A DNA stretch of 35,173 bases from SAR324 cluster bacterium (lineage in GTDB: Bacteria > SAR324 > NAC60-12). Below the pieces are notes generated by a model, which saw nothing but the letters and a program-made list of their open reading frames with translations, had not been told where the DNA came from and searched no databases. The translations under genes and the position numbers were made by a program. Shown here in pieces: positions 7,281-15,489 of the stretch (positions within the stretch are counted from its first letter, which is position 1; each line of letters begins with the position of its first letter). The stretch is from assembly GCA_029245725.1 (NCBI GenBank), contig JAQWOT010000332.1, forward strand, positions 1-35,173. Reading direction: 5' to 3'.

Positions 7281-8840
7281 TCAATGCAGTCCGGAAGGTA
7301 CCAATGCTTCACGGATTTGATCATTCGGTCTGGAGCGAATCATATCCTCAAATTCTTTTTTCAACTTGCTCTCTTGTTCAAACAAGTTGGTGGTTTCATA
7401 AGGATCTTCTTGCAGGTCATAGAGTTCCCCAGCACCTGAGTTCATTTCCATGGTCATCTTGTGACGAGTTGTTCGCACAACCCGCAATTTAAGGTCCAAC
7501 CCCCAATTTTGTGGATTGAGATCCCATTCCCCGAAGGCAAAATCTCGAGTTGCTGAAGGTTGATCAATCAATGCTTTCAGGCTTTGGCCGTGAGGAGCTT
7601 GCTCAGGACTGACACCAGCCCAATCCAAGGCAGAAGCAGCGATGTCAGTATTTGAAACAGGTTCTTGTGAAATCTGCCCTTCAGGAATTCCTGGTCCCCT
7701 AAGGATCATAGCTACTCTAAGTAGTCCTTCATAGAACATCGGGCCCTTCAGCATCATCCCATGATCACCCAGCCAATCCCCATGGTCTGAGGTAAACAGT
7801 ACTACGGTGTTCTCTGCTAATCCCTGCTCATCCAGTGCATTGAGAATCCGGCCCACGTTGTGATCAATCAATGAAATCATACCGTAGTAGTTGGCAATCG
7901 TATGTCTGAGTTGAAATTCTGTATCTTTGTAGTTTCTAGCTCGACCATTGCGCTTCGGCAAACGATGGAGGGATTGCTCGTGATCATAGATGGCCACATC
8001 CAATTCTGGATCGACGGAGCGATCTTCCACATAGGCTTGGTGCCACCAGGGACGTTTGTGCAGTTCCCTCTTTCGGAACGGCGGCAAATCCACTTCTTCA
8101 GGATGGTGAAGTCGGGACCAAGGCTCTGGACAGTCAAAGGGCATGTGCGGGTCTGAGAAAGAAGCCCAGAGACAGAAAGGCTTTTGCTCATCATGTCGGC
8201 CCAGATAATCGATAACTCGGTCTCCGATCCAACTTGAATGATGCCAGGCGACAGGCATTGCTGAGTTCCAGGTCTGGATGGCACCAACGTCAGGTGGAAG
8301 CTTGGTTCCATAGAGATCCAGTTTTTTCTGATCCTGGCCATCTCTCCGTAGCCAGCGTTCGTAGTGTAGACCTTTGGGGGCACTGGCCATCTCTTTTAAT
8401 TCATGACCTAACACCAGCAACTGGGCTTCTTCAAATCCCATGTAGGGCCCATTCCAATCATCTGAGAAGTTTGGAGAGCTTTGATGGCACTCTGGAGTAC
8501 CTGTTGGGGAAAAAGTGTTGTAAGAAGAGAAATGAGCTTTCCCAATAAATGCAGTGTGGTAGCCGTTTCGACCAAGCTGACCAGCAAAGCCCTTATCTCC
8601 AGTCTCAGTAGGAAGATCGATCCCATTATCCACCACTCCATGGGTGAGTGGGTAGAGGCCCGTTAGCATACTTGCACGAGCTGGCTGACACATCGCACTT
8701 GGGGTGATGCAGTGTTGAAATCGTGTCCCCTCTGCGGCTAATTGATCGATATGGGGTGTTTTGACTTTACGTCCCTCAAATCCATAACAATCACCGCGAT
8801 GCTGATCGGTGGTGATGATCAAAATGTTTGGTCTGCTCAT
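7281..8840 (-). CDS. Type I sulfatase, cytoplasmic, with C-Q-P-A-R active-site variant
   Basis: 519 residues. The active-site signature is C51-Q-P-A-R55 followed by ASMLTG. The usual motif is C-x-P-S-R, so Ala replaces Ser at the fourth position; Cys, Pro and Arg, the essential residues, are kept. The N-terminal RPNILIITTDQHRGD starts directly on the first strand and carries the metal-binding D12 and Q13; LFTSDHGDWLGDHG supplies the second metal segment. No signal peptide, so a cytoplasmic sulfatase. Operon position between the LarA-like gene (26 bp upstream) and the GntR regulator (8 bp downstream) ties it to the hydroxycarboxylate taken up by TctABC. Only distantly similar to the sulfatase at 5078, so two different sulfate positions or substrates are likely. 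Confidence 0.9.
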   Translation of the reverse strand: MSRPNILIITTDQHRGDCYGFEGRKVKTPHIDQLAAEGTRFQHCITPSAMCQPARASMLTGLYPLTHGVVDNGIDLPTETGDKGFAGQLGRNGYHTAFIGKAHFSSYNTFSPTGTPECHQSSPNFSDDWNGPYMGFEEAQLLVLGHELKEMASAPKGLHYERWLRRDGQDQKKLDLYGTKLPPDVGAIQTWNSAMPVAWHHSSWIGDRVIDYLGRHDEQKPFCLWASFSDPHMPFDCPEPWSRLHHPEEVDLPPFRKRELHKRPWWHQAYVEDRSVDPELDVAIYDHEQSLHRLPKRNGRARNYKDTEFQLRHTIANYYGMISLIDHNVGRILNALDEQGLAENTVVLFTSDHGDWLGDHGMMLKGPMFYEGLLRVAMILRGPGIPEGQISQEPVSNTDIAASALDWAGVSPEQAPHGQSLKALIDQPSATRDFAFGEWDLNPQNWGLDLKLRVVRTTRHKMTMEMNSGAGELYDLQEDPYETTNLFEQESKLKKEFEDMIRSRPNDQIREALVPSGLH

Positions 8841-8866
8841 AACTGCCTAGGAAGAGTGGTGAATTG

Positions 8867-10195
8867 TTAGCACTGAACTTTTGTCAGGAGTTGGCCGGAT
8901 GGGTCAAATTTGAAAGATTCTATCTGTTTGTCAAAGGAAGCAATTGCACCTTTTGATTGGGCTTCCTGAAAGAGAGGTCTGGTCAGCAGCATTTCGTTGA
9001 GGTGGAGTGTTGAGCGAATCTGGGCCAGTCGAATCGAGTTCAGTTTTGGCTGCCAACAAGTGGTGACTAGAGCTCGAATGACTTCCTGATCATTTGCAAG
9101 GACGATGGGCAAGAAGGCTTTTTCCAGCACAGTGGATGAAACTGCATTCATATACATCGAATGTAGATCAAGTTTGTTGGCTGTTGGCTGCGGCAAGAAG
9201 TCTACCATGCCAGTGCCCATCCCATTTCGATTGGTGGCTGCTGTCATTCTCAAAGCAGCAATTTTGTGGATGAAGGGTGTGGAGGGATTTTCCACACCTC
9301 GAATATCTGTTCTACCTGAAATGTGTGGATCGAGCCCAGCTCCAGAAATCTCCTTGCCAAACTCCTCGACAATTAGGGCATCCAGCTGATCAAAAGGTAA
9401 ACTGGGCATAAGGCTTTTGGCCTTGCGCAGAAGTCTTTTCTCTGTTTCAAAGAGGGCCTCAGGCTCCACAGGTTCAATATGACAAATTTCTCGATTGGCA
9501 TTTTCAATGAGAGCTATGCCTGCCTTGATCGGAGCAGACTTAATCGCTTTCATAGCAAGCTTTGGTAAGATCTCCTGTAATCCTTTGGGGCCAATTCTGT
9601 GAACGGAGCGAGCCCCTTCGGCTTTCCCTAGACCCACTGCAATCAGCTTAATCAACCCACTTTCAATTTCTCTGGGAAAGCTCGTGTGGGCTTTAATTCG
9701 GTTGATAAGTACTATCCCCGCAGATCCAGCTGCGTTGGCATCGAAGTGACAATGGATTCCCTTACAGATCGACCCGTAGTCCACTGTTTTCAAAGAAGAG
9801 CGGATTTCGCACCCCATGCTCTCTTCATCAATTCCCAACTTTTTCAGTACTTCCTGTTGCCCTTCGTCAGTACCTCCTCCATGACTCCCCATAGCTGGGA
9901 CAATGAACGGTTTGAGGTTCCATTCCTTTAGCTGACTTACCACAGTTCTGCTGATGGTATCAATCTGGGCGATTCCCCTACTCCCGACAGCAATGGCAAC
10001 TTCAGATCCTCTTGGGATTTGCTGGAGGTGATGACAGCTTTCAAGAGCATCTGCGACCCTTTTCTCAAGATTCTGAAGGGTAGGCACTTTGGGATGTCTG
10101 ATCCTCACTCTATGAAGTGGTGGCAATTTAACCTCAGCCAAGTGAGGAAATCTGATTGCAGGGAAAGATGGAGACTGAAATTGGGTAGCTGTCAT
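8867..10195 (-). CDS. LarA-family (DUF2088) nickel-pincer hydroxyacid racemase/epimerase homologue
   Basis: 442 residues. The order and spacing of four residues match lactate racemase LarA of Lactiplantibacillus plantarum: H105 (AMGSHGGGT), H170 (IKAHTSF), K183 (SGLIKLIAVG) and H199 (ARSVHRIG) correspond to LarA H108, H174, K184 and H200. In LarA these are the two catalytic bases, the lysine that covalently holds the pyridinium dithiocarboxylate pincer, and a nickel ligand. LarA homologues racemise lactate, malate or hydroxyglutarate, or epimerise aldonates such as gluconate. It sits between TctA (31 bp upstream) and a sulfatase in one operon, so its substrate is probably the imported hydroxycarboxylate. 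No LarB, LarC or LarE cofactor-synthesis gene is in the window. Substrate unknown; the family call is firm. Confidence 0.82.
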   Translation of the reverse strand: MTATQFQSPSFPAIRFPHLAEVKLPPLHRVRIRHPKVPTLQNLEKRVADALESCHHLQQIPRGSEVAIAVGSRGIAQIDTISRTVVSQLKEWNLKPFIVPAMGSHGGGTDEGQQEVLKKLGIDEESMGCEIRSSLKTVDYGSICKGIHCHFDANAAGSAGIVLINRIKAHTSFPREIESGLIKLIAVGLGKAEGARSVHRIGPKGLQEILPKLAMKAIKSAPIKAGIALIENANREICHIEPVEPEALFETEKRLLRKAKSLMPSLPFDQLDALIVEEFGKEISGAGLDPHISGRTDIRGVENPSTPFIHKIAALRMTAATNRNGMGTGMVDFLPQPTANKLDLHSMYMNAVSSTVLEKAFLPIVLANDQEVIRALVTTCWQPKLNSIRLAQIRSTLHLNEMLLTRPLFQEAQSKGAIASFDKQIESFKFDPSGQLLTKVQC

Positions 10196-10226
10196 TTTTT
10201 ATGAGATTTCTACTCCCGCTGAAGAA

Positions 10227-11723
10227 TTATTTTTGTGATGCCCTGCGCTTTCGCATCCAATCACCGACAATCGGCCAAAGGAGAAGGATCACTGCTAAAA
10301 TGGTGAAGAAAAGTGGAAGTGGACGAGTAAAAATCGGGCTGAAATCACCTGCAGTCATCATCAAGCCACTACGGAGCTTTTCTTCCGCAAGTGGTGCGAG
10401 GACAAACCCGATTACAAAGGGACCCAAAGGAATCTTGGCACATTCCATCAGAAAGCCCATCACTCCAAAGATCAGCATCACCCAGACATCAAACATGGTG
10501 TTGTTCAGGGCAAAAGAACCGATCACGCAAAATACCATGACGATGGGAAGAACGAAGCTTCTGGGCAAATACATCAATCCAGCAATGTACTTGACAGAAC
10601 TTGTCATCAGTAGCCACATCAATACATTTGCCAGGAGGCAGGCCGCAATCATTCCCCAAACAATATCTGCATTTGTCAGAAACAGAGTTGGTCCAGGTTG
10701 AATCGAATGAATCATCAGGGCGCCAATTAGGATAGCATCAATGACACTTCCTGGAATGCCCATGGCGATCAAGGGGATCAGGGCTCCACCTACTGTTGCA
10801 TTATTCGCTGCCTCCGAAGCCACGATTCCTTCTTCAGACCCTGTCCCAAATTTTTCTGGAGTTTTGGACATGTTCTTGGCTGCAGTGTAGGCAATCACAG
10901 AACCAATGGAAGCCCCAATTCCTGGGAGAATTCCAACCCAAGTGCCAATCAAGGAAGAGCGAATCAGGTTGACCCCCTGTGCCATGAAATCTTTGGCACT
11001 CATCAGCATGCCCTTGCTGCTCATCGCTATCCGCTCAGGCACTTGGCCAATGTCGAGGGCATCCTTGATGATCTGGCTCACGGCAAAGACCCCGATCAAA
11101 ACAGGCAGGAGCTTCAGGCCCCCATTCAACATGTACCAATCGAAGGTTAGACGAGGCATTCCTGTTGCCGGATCCACCCCTGGCATTGAAATCAGCATTC
11201 CAAGCAACCCTGAAATCAAACCCTTAGCCAAAGAGCCCTCACTGACTGAGGCAATCAGGACCATTGCCATCATGATCAGAGTAAAATATTCGAAAGGACC
11301 AAACTTGGTGGCAAAAATTGAGAGAGGCTTGGTGATAGTAGCTAGGGTGATCCACGCGATCAATCCACCAATGAAAGAGGCTGTAATGCCTAATCCTAAT
11401 GCACGTCCTGGTTTGCCACTTCTGGCCATTGGGTAGCCATCAAACGTCGTCATAACGGCAGCTGGGGTTCCTGGCATTCTGAGGAGTGTTGCCGTAATTA
11501 ATCCTCCACTGATTGCTCCCACATACATCGCTACAAGCAGTACTATGGCGTTGAAGGGATCCATGTAGAAAGTCAAAGGTAGGGTCAGCGCAATCAGCAT
11601 CGCACCGGTCATCCCAGGGATAGCTCCAACCAAGATGCCCAGTGAGGTTCCAATGAAGAGTAAGAAAAAAGGCCAAGGATTTAAGATCTGGCCGGCTGCC
11701 GCAAATAATAGTTCAATATCCAT
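10227..11723 (-). CDS. tctA: Tripartite tricarboxylate transporter, large permease TctA
   Basis: 498 residues with about 11-12 hydrophobic helices. Two family signatures are present: GAIPGMTGAMLIALTLPLTF near residue 33 and GILPGIGASIGSVIAY near 260, followed by SEEGIVASEAANNATVGGALIPLIAMGIPGS. This is the large inner-membrane subunit of the TTT family, which imports citrate-like, dicarboxylic or other carboxylates using an ion gradient and a periplasmic binding protein. It follows tctB by 9 bp and precedes the LarA-like gene by 31 bp in the six-gene operon. Length and motifs are complete. Confidence 0.95.
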   Translation of the reverse strand: MDIELLFAAAGQILNPWPFFLLFIGTSLGILVGAIPGMTGAMLIALTLPLTFYMDPFNAIVLLVAMYVGAISGGLITATLLRMPGTPAAVMTTFDGYPMARSGKPGRALGLGITASFIGGLIAWITLATITKPLSIFATKFGPFEYFTLIMMAMVLIASVSEGSLAKGLISGLLGMLISMPGVDPATGMPRLTFDWYMLNGGLKLLPVLIGVFAVSQIIKDALDIGQVPERIAMSSKGMLMSAKDFMAQGVNLIRSSLIGTWVGILPGIGASIGSVIAYTAAKNMSKTPEKFGTGSEEGIVASEAANNATVGGALIPLIAMGIPGSVIDAILIGALMIHSIQPGPTLFLTNADIVWGMIAACLLANVLMWLLMTSSVKYIAGLMYLPRSFVLPIVMVFCVIGSFALNNTMFDVWVMLIFGVMGFLMECAKIPLGPFVIGFVLAPLAEEKLRSGLMMTAGDFSPIFTRPLPLFFTILAVILLLWPIVGDWMRKRRASQK

Positions 11724-11732
11724 TGCGACTTG

Positions 11733-12200
11733 TCAGGTTGGTAGGTCGACGATGAAAACCTCTGTGAAGAGGTATTCGCTAGCAAAGCCAATCACGATGG
11801 CTGTGATTAGTGCAGGAAGGATTTTTTTTTTCTCAAATTTTTCAAGACTCCAAATCGTAATGATTAGAAAGAGGGTTGTCATCCAAGCGAAAGGCATCAG
11901 CCTAAAGTGAAGCATCAGAGTGTAAATAACAGTTGCGAACGAAATAATAAGACCAGCACTGATTGAAGGTCGTTCTTTAGCCTCTTCGTCTTCTGAAAGC
12001 TGAACTGGCTTTCTCAGGGCTTTAAAGATCACCAACCCAGCACAAAAAATCACTATAAATGCAGTCGCTTGAGGTACAGGCCCTGAGCCCAAAGGCTCGA
12101 AAGAGCCTGGCGGTAGATCCCACGATTCCCAAAGGAAAACCAAGCAGATCAGGATTACCAGCAACGAAACCCAAACCTCAAACCGCTGAAGGAGATTCAT
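11733..12200 (-). CDS. tctB: Tripartite tricarboxylate transporter, small permease TctB
   Basis: 155 residues with four predicted membrane helices (about 12-30, 47-63, 83-100, and 105-145 as a split pair), the normal TctB size and layout. The N-terminal FLWESWDLPPGSFEPLGSGPVPQATAF is the conserved TctB loop with the P-G-S-x-P-LGSG motif. It forms the small membrane subunit with TctA. The ATG at 12200 is preceded by the 11-bp hairpin that separates it from tctC. TctB proteins are poorly conserved, and the identification rests on that loop and on its place between tctC and tctA. Confidence 0.88.
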   Translation of the reverse strand: MNLLQRFEVWVSLLVILICLVFLWESWDLPPGSFEPLGSGPVPQATAFIVIFCAGLVIFKALRKPVQLSEDEEAKERPSISAGLIISFATVIYTLMLHFRLMPFAWMTTLFLIITIWSLEKFEKKKILPALITAIVIGFASEYLFTEVFIVDLPT

Positions 12201-12225
12201 ATCGGTATCTCTAAATCTTCATGAA

Positions 12226-12258
12226 ACTCACCACTCCAAAGTCATAAGAGTGGTGAGT
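12226..12258 (-). terminator. Intercistronic 11-bp stem-loop between tctC and tctB
   Basis: ACTCACCACTC (12226-12236) and GAGTGGTGAGT (12248-12258) are perfect inverted repeats with an 11-nt loop, placed 5 bp past the tctC stop and 25 bp before the tctB start. On the transcript it is followed by only three U, so it is not a strong terminator. It probably shields the 3' end of the tctC message or partly attenuates read-through, giving more binding protein than permease. Confidence 0.7.
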
Positions 12259-12263
12259 AGCAC

Positions 12264-13235
12264 TTATTTTTTTGAAGCTAGTTTGGCTACTGGCTCAATT
12301 GCGGTCCACGTATTCTGAAGATCTTGCTGAAGATCGTTGCCGCCCAAAAACAGATTGGCAAACCCTTTACTTTCCAGGAATTTTTGATACCGGTCAGTTG
12401 AGGTAGAAGCCTCAAGAGCATTTGCAAAGCCTTCGATTGCTGCCTTAGGAGTTCCCTTAGGTGCAAACCACCATGACTTGATGCAGAATTCCATGTCATA
12501 ACCCAACTCTTTCATGGTAGGTAGGTCTGACAACTGACCGAAGCGAGCAGCCCCAGTGTAAGCCAATGGCTTGATCTGAGCTTCAGAGTTTTCTGAACCG
12601 TCTGGCATTCTGGTGAATTTAACGACCTCAGCTCCAGAGAGGACTGTCGCGTTGGTCTGAGCCCCAGTTAGAGCGGTGTAGTTTGCTGTTCCTCCACCAA
12701 TTTGTACGAAGCGGAACTTCGCACCTGGCACCAATTCCTGAAGCATGACTCCTGCGAGATGATTGATTGCGCCGAGGTTGGCTCCGAAGATTAATGAATC
12801 TGGATTTGTTTTGGCTTCGCTGAGAAGTTCCTGAACAGAGTTGATTCCTGAGTCTTTGCGGACCATCGGCAGCACACAGAACTCACCAGTTGCAGCAACA
12901 GGTTCAAAGTCTCTCCAGCCGAAGTTCAAAGCACCACTACCTTCTCCCCCCATCAAAGCAATGTGAATCAAGAGAAAGGTATGGCCGTCTGGGCTGGCTT
13001 CCATCACTTGCCGAGAGCCAATCGAGTAATGTCCACCTACGTTGACAATCGTGACAGGCTGGGAAAGAAGGTTGTTCTCCTTGATAGCAGCTTGAAAAAC
13101 TCTTGCGGTCTGGTCAGAGGTTCCACCTGCCTTGAATGGAACAATGACCTTGATTGGTTTCTCTGGCCAAGCCCCCCAAACAGGTGAGGTCAAAAGGCTC
13201 AAGCCAACAAAAAGTGAGATCAGAATGCGGGACAT
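12264..13235 (-). CDS. tctC: Tripartite tricarboxylate transporter substrate-binding protein TctC (Bug family)
   Basis: 323 residues. A clear signal peptide (MSRILISLFVGLSLLTSPVWGA, cleavage near 22) precedes WPEKPIKVIVPFKAGGTSDQTAR, the diagnostic Bug/TctC start, where the P-x-x-x-G-G-x-x-D segment forms the carboxylate-binding loop. GAKFRFVQIGGG and PTMKELGYDMEF are further family blocks. It is a periplasmic receptor for a carboxylate. First gene of the operon tctC-tctB-tctA-larA-like-sulfatase-gntR; GGGAG lies 7 bases before the ATG. Bug ligands range from citrate and malate to aromatic acids; here the sulfatase and LarA-like partners suggest a hydroxy acid. Confidence 0.93.
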   Translation of the reverse strand: MSRILISLFVGLSLLTSPVWGAWPEKPIKVIVPFKAGGTSDQTARVFQAAIKENNLLSQPVTIVNVGGHYSIGSRQVMEASPDGHTFLLIHIALMGGEGSGALNFGWRDFEPVAATGEFCVLPMVRKDSGINSVQELLSEAKTNPDSLIFGANLGAINHLAGVMLQELVPGAKFRFVQIGGGTANYTALTGAQTNATVLSGAEVVKFTRMPDGSENSEAQIKPLAYTGAARFGQLSDLPTMKELGYDMEFCIKSWWFAPKGTPKAAIEGFANALEASTSTDRYQKFLESKGFANLFLGGNDLQQDLQNTWTAIEPVAKLASKK

Positions 13236-13609
13236 GCTTGGTCTCCCATCATAGGATTAGCAATCATCCGGACCTTGAATCCTGATGGAAGAACTCTCCC
13301 ATCTCCAAAAACCGGGCTGAAGTAAATTGGTTGGGCCGTGAAGAAATATTCTTAATTTGGTCCAACCGCAGGTAGTTTTAGTAGAGGCTGATACGAAAAG
13401 CAACCATAAATTACGTTTGACAGTAATCTTGGACTTATTTTCAGAATGAGAACCCAACTAAAGATTTGGATCATGGATTGACTCTAGCTTGTGTCAGCTA
13501 AATTTCTAGAAAAGCTAGCCTTGGAATGGAACTCTGGGTTGATTATTCGACTCAACTGAGTTTTCTTTTGGTGAGTTACTTTCCAGCAGCATTTCCTTAG
13601 AGAAGATTG
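13236..13609. other. Divergent intergenic region, tctC / hemerythrin (374 bp)
   Basis: No convincing gene. A 66-codon minus-strand frame (13257-13457) resembles nothing known and has no RBS. The region must contain the Tct operon promoter (minus) and the hemerythrin promoter (plus). One possible GntR half-palindrome (TTGGTCCAACC, 13357-13367) and a 7-bp inverted repeat CTAGCTT/AAGCTAG (13484-13490 / 13512-13518) are the only structures I found. Confidence 0.6.
13357..13367. promoter_or_regulatory. Possible FadR/GntR-type operator upstream of tctC
   Basis: TTGGTCCAACC contains TGGTC-N-AACC, one base from the TGGTC-N-GACC core bound by many FCD-type GntR proteins, and it lies about 120 bp before the tctC ATG. 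The operon ends in such a regulator. A single imperfect match is weak evidence. Confidence 0.25.
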
Positions 13610-14023
13610 ATGCTTAGTTCAAAACCCAAACAATACTCATCAACTCAGCTTGAAGTGATCGATGATCTTCATCGTGAAGAAATCAACTTGTTGAATGAGT
13701 TCATGAAAGTTCTCCCCAACAGTGATGACGAGCAAATTGATGATTGGATACAGCGCTTGGAGAGGCAGGTCTTAGATCATTTCAATGAAGAAGAAGCCTG
13801 CATAAAGAGAGTAATGTATCCCGCCTTTAAAAAGCATGTAGAGGCCCACTCAGAGACCCTTAAAGCGATCAAAGAAGTCAAAAAAAACTGGGAGGTGGAG
13901 CGTGATTTACTGCAACTTTGGAACTTTCTGGAATATGACTACATGGCTTGGTTCGAACACCATGTGCGAGATTTTGATATTCCAGCCACAGAATTCATCC
14001 GCTGGCATGAAGAAGCGGAGTAA
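13610..14023 (+). CDS. Bacteriohemerythrin (O2-binding di-iron four-helix protein)
   Basis: 137 residues from ATG 13610 (a TTG one codon earlier is also open). All seven di-iron ligands of hemerythrin are present with the right spacing: H21, H57 with E61 (HFNEE), H76 and H80 (KKHVEAH), and H118 with D123 (HVRDFD). YP before the HxxxH pair is also typical. Such proteins bind O2 reversibly in the cytoplasm and are used for O2 sensing, storage or delivery to oxygen-requiring enzymes. No fused domain, so it acts alone. It precedes an acyl-CoA dehydrogenase by 77 bp on the same strand and may be co-transcribed. A degenerate paralogue lies at 25953-26354. Confidence 0.88.
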   Translation: MLSSKPKQYSSTQLEVIDDLHREEINLLNEFMKVLPNSDDEQIDDWIQRLERQVLDHFNEEEACIKRVMYPAFKKHVEAHSETLKAIKEVKKNWEVERDLLQLWNFLEYDYMAWFEHHVRDFDIPATEFIRWHEEAE

Positions 14024-14100
14024 CAAATTTTATTGCTAAGCAACTGTGACTCTTCCGAAAAGCACGGAGAAATTTGGCCAACGACTATAGAGAGAAGAGA

Positions 14101-15282
14101 ATGGATTTTACATTGGATGAAAAAACAGATGCCCAAGTTCTGAAACTTCGTCATTTTGTCAGAACGGAGCTGCATCCTCTGGAAGAAAAGGTAGAGGCGA
14201 AAGGTGAATTGGATGCTAACCTGGCGAGTGAGATTTTTGAAAAATCCAGAACTCAGGGCTTTTATGGCATGAATATTTCCGCAGAATATGGAGGAGGAGG
14301 CTTCAACGCAGTCCAGATGGTTTATCTGGAGCAAGAGATGGGGCAGACCACAGATCCACTGGTTCGCCGTGCCTTTGGGAATGTTTACGAAGTCCTGTTA
14401 GCTTGTAATGAGGCCCAGCGCCAGCAATGGTTGCTACCTTGTGTGAAAGGAGAAAGAACCTGTTCAATCGCGATGACGGAGCCTGATGCTGGATCGGACT
14501 CTGCAGGAATAACTGCGACAGCTAGGTCGGATGGAGATGGTTGGATTCTCAACGCTCACAAGTGCCCCGTAGGGGATGGTATGTTCTCCGACTTCTATGT
14601 TGTCTCAGCTCGTTCAGAGTATGTGGAAGGTTCTCGGGGAATTTCGTTGTTTTTGGTGGATAGATCCATGCCAGGAGTGGAGGTCGTTCGTGACATGCCG
14701 ATGATGGGCCTAAGAGGCTCCACGCATGCTGAGATCAAGTTTGATAACGTCAAACTGGGTCCTGAACATTTGCTCGGAGAGAGGGGAAGAGGCCTAAGCC
14801 TCCTGCTCTCAACAATCGGACGAATCCGCCTTTTTCACATCGGTGCAAGAGCCATTGGGATGGGTCGCCGAGTCTTGAAAATGATGACGGAAAGAGCCAA
14901 TCATCGTGAGCAGTTTGGCAAGCCGATTGGAGAGTTTCAAATGATTCAGCAAATGCTTGCTGATAGCCTGATCGAATTAAATTGTGCTCATCTTTTGGTT
15001 TTAGATGCTGCTTCCGAGATTGATCGTGGTCTGGATCCTCGTGAAAAAATCTCAATGGTGAAAATCAACTCTGCAGAGACACTCGGTAAAATTGCGGATC
15101 GAGCTGTCCAACTTTTTGGCGCCATGGGATACTGCAAAGACTTCCCCTTGGAGAGGATTTATCGCGACTGTCGGGTACTTCGTATCTACGATGGTACCTC
15201 GGAAATTCACCGAATGGTTGTCTCCAGAGGTCTCATGAAGAAAGGTGTGGACGCAATTCTTGGTAATCATCTCGCCAACTAA
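14101..15282 (+). CDS. Acyl-CoA dehydrogenase family protein
   Basis: 393 residues from ATG 14101, preceded by AGAGAGAAGAG; a TTG at 14074 would add nine residues. N-terminal helical, middle beta and C-terminal helical FAD domains are complete: AMTEPDAGSDS (124-134) contacts FAD and the acyl chain, REQFGKPIGEFQ and the C-terminal RIYDGTSEIHRM complete the site. The loop residue equivalent to MCAD Glu376 is Asp here. The helix that carries the isovaleryl-CoA-type Glu reads G240-RIRLFHIGAR and lacks it, so the catalytic base cannot be named, and desaturation is likely but not certain. FAD flavoprotein of the cytoplasm, normally coupled to ETF. Substrate unknown. The GRIR..H.G.R stretch faintly recalls ACAD10/11-type enzymes. 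Confidence 0.9.
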   Translation: MDFTLDEKTDAQVLKLRHFVRTELHPLEEKVEAKGELDANLASEIFEKSRTQGFYGMNISAEYGGGGFNAVQMVYLEQEMGQTTDPLVRRAFGNVYEVLLACNEAQRQQWLLPCVKGERTCSIAMTEPDAGSDSAGITATARSDGDGWILNAHKCPVGDGMFSDFYVVSARSEYVEGSRGISLFLVDRSMPGVEVVRDMPMMGLRGSTHAEIKFDNVKLGPEHLLGERGRGLSLLLSTIGRIRLFHIGARAIGMGRRVLKMMTERANHREQFGKPIGEFQMIQQMLADSLIELNCAHLLVLDAASEIDRGLDPREKISMVKINSAETLGKIADRAVQLFGAMGYCKDFPLERIYRDCRVLRIYDGTSEIHRMVVSRGLMKKGVDAILGNHLAN

Positions 15283-15429
15283 AAAATCCTCATAGCAGTC
15301 CGTCCACGATAAATCCTGTGGGCATTATTTCTTATCTATCCACTTCTTCCCATCTGAGACAGTTGACCAGTTATCTGTATTCAATTTTCATGAATTTAAA
15401 TTAAGTTGTTATAAACATAATTTGATAAC

Positions 15430-15446
15430 TATCATGATATATGATA
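15430..15446. repeat. Inverted repeat upstream of the HTH/coiled-coil gene
   Basis: TATCAT-gatat-ATGATA is a perfect 6-bp inverted repeat with a 5-bp spacer, 43 bp before the start at 15490, in an AT-rich leader. Its place suits an operator of the small HTH protein, but AT-rich repeats of this length are common by chance. Confidence 0.35.
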
Positions 15447-15489
15447 TGAAATTGTAAATTCTGATTTCAACTGTCTTCCAGGAGAATTT

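Noticed and set aside
7877-8383. 168-codon minus-strand frame inside the second sulfatase
   Set aside because: Shadow in another frame of the sulfatase, no RBS and no recognisable domain.
10906-11436. 176-codon plus-strand frame opposite tctA
   Set aside because: Fully antisense to a strongly supported TctA gene; its residue pattern mirrors the hydrophobic codons of the other strand and has no family resemblance.
13257-13457. 66-codon minus-strand frame in the tctC/hemerythrin gap
   Set aside because: No RBS, odd composition, nothing recognisable; the promoter region is the better explanation.
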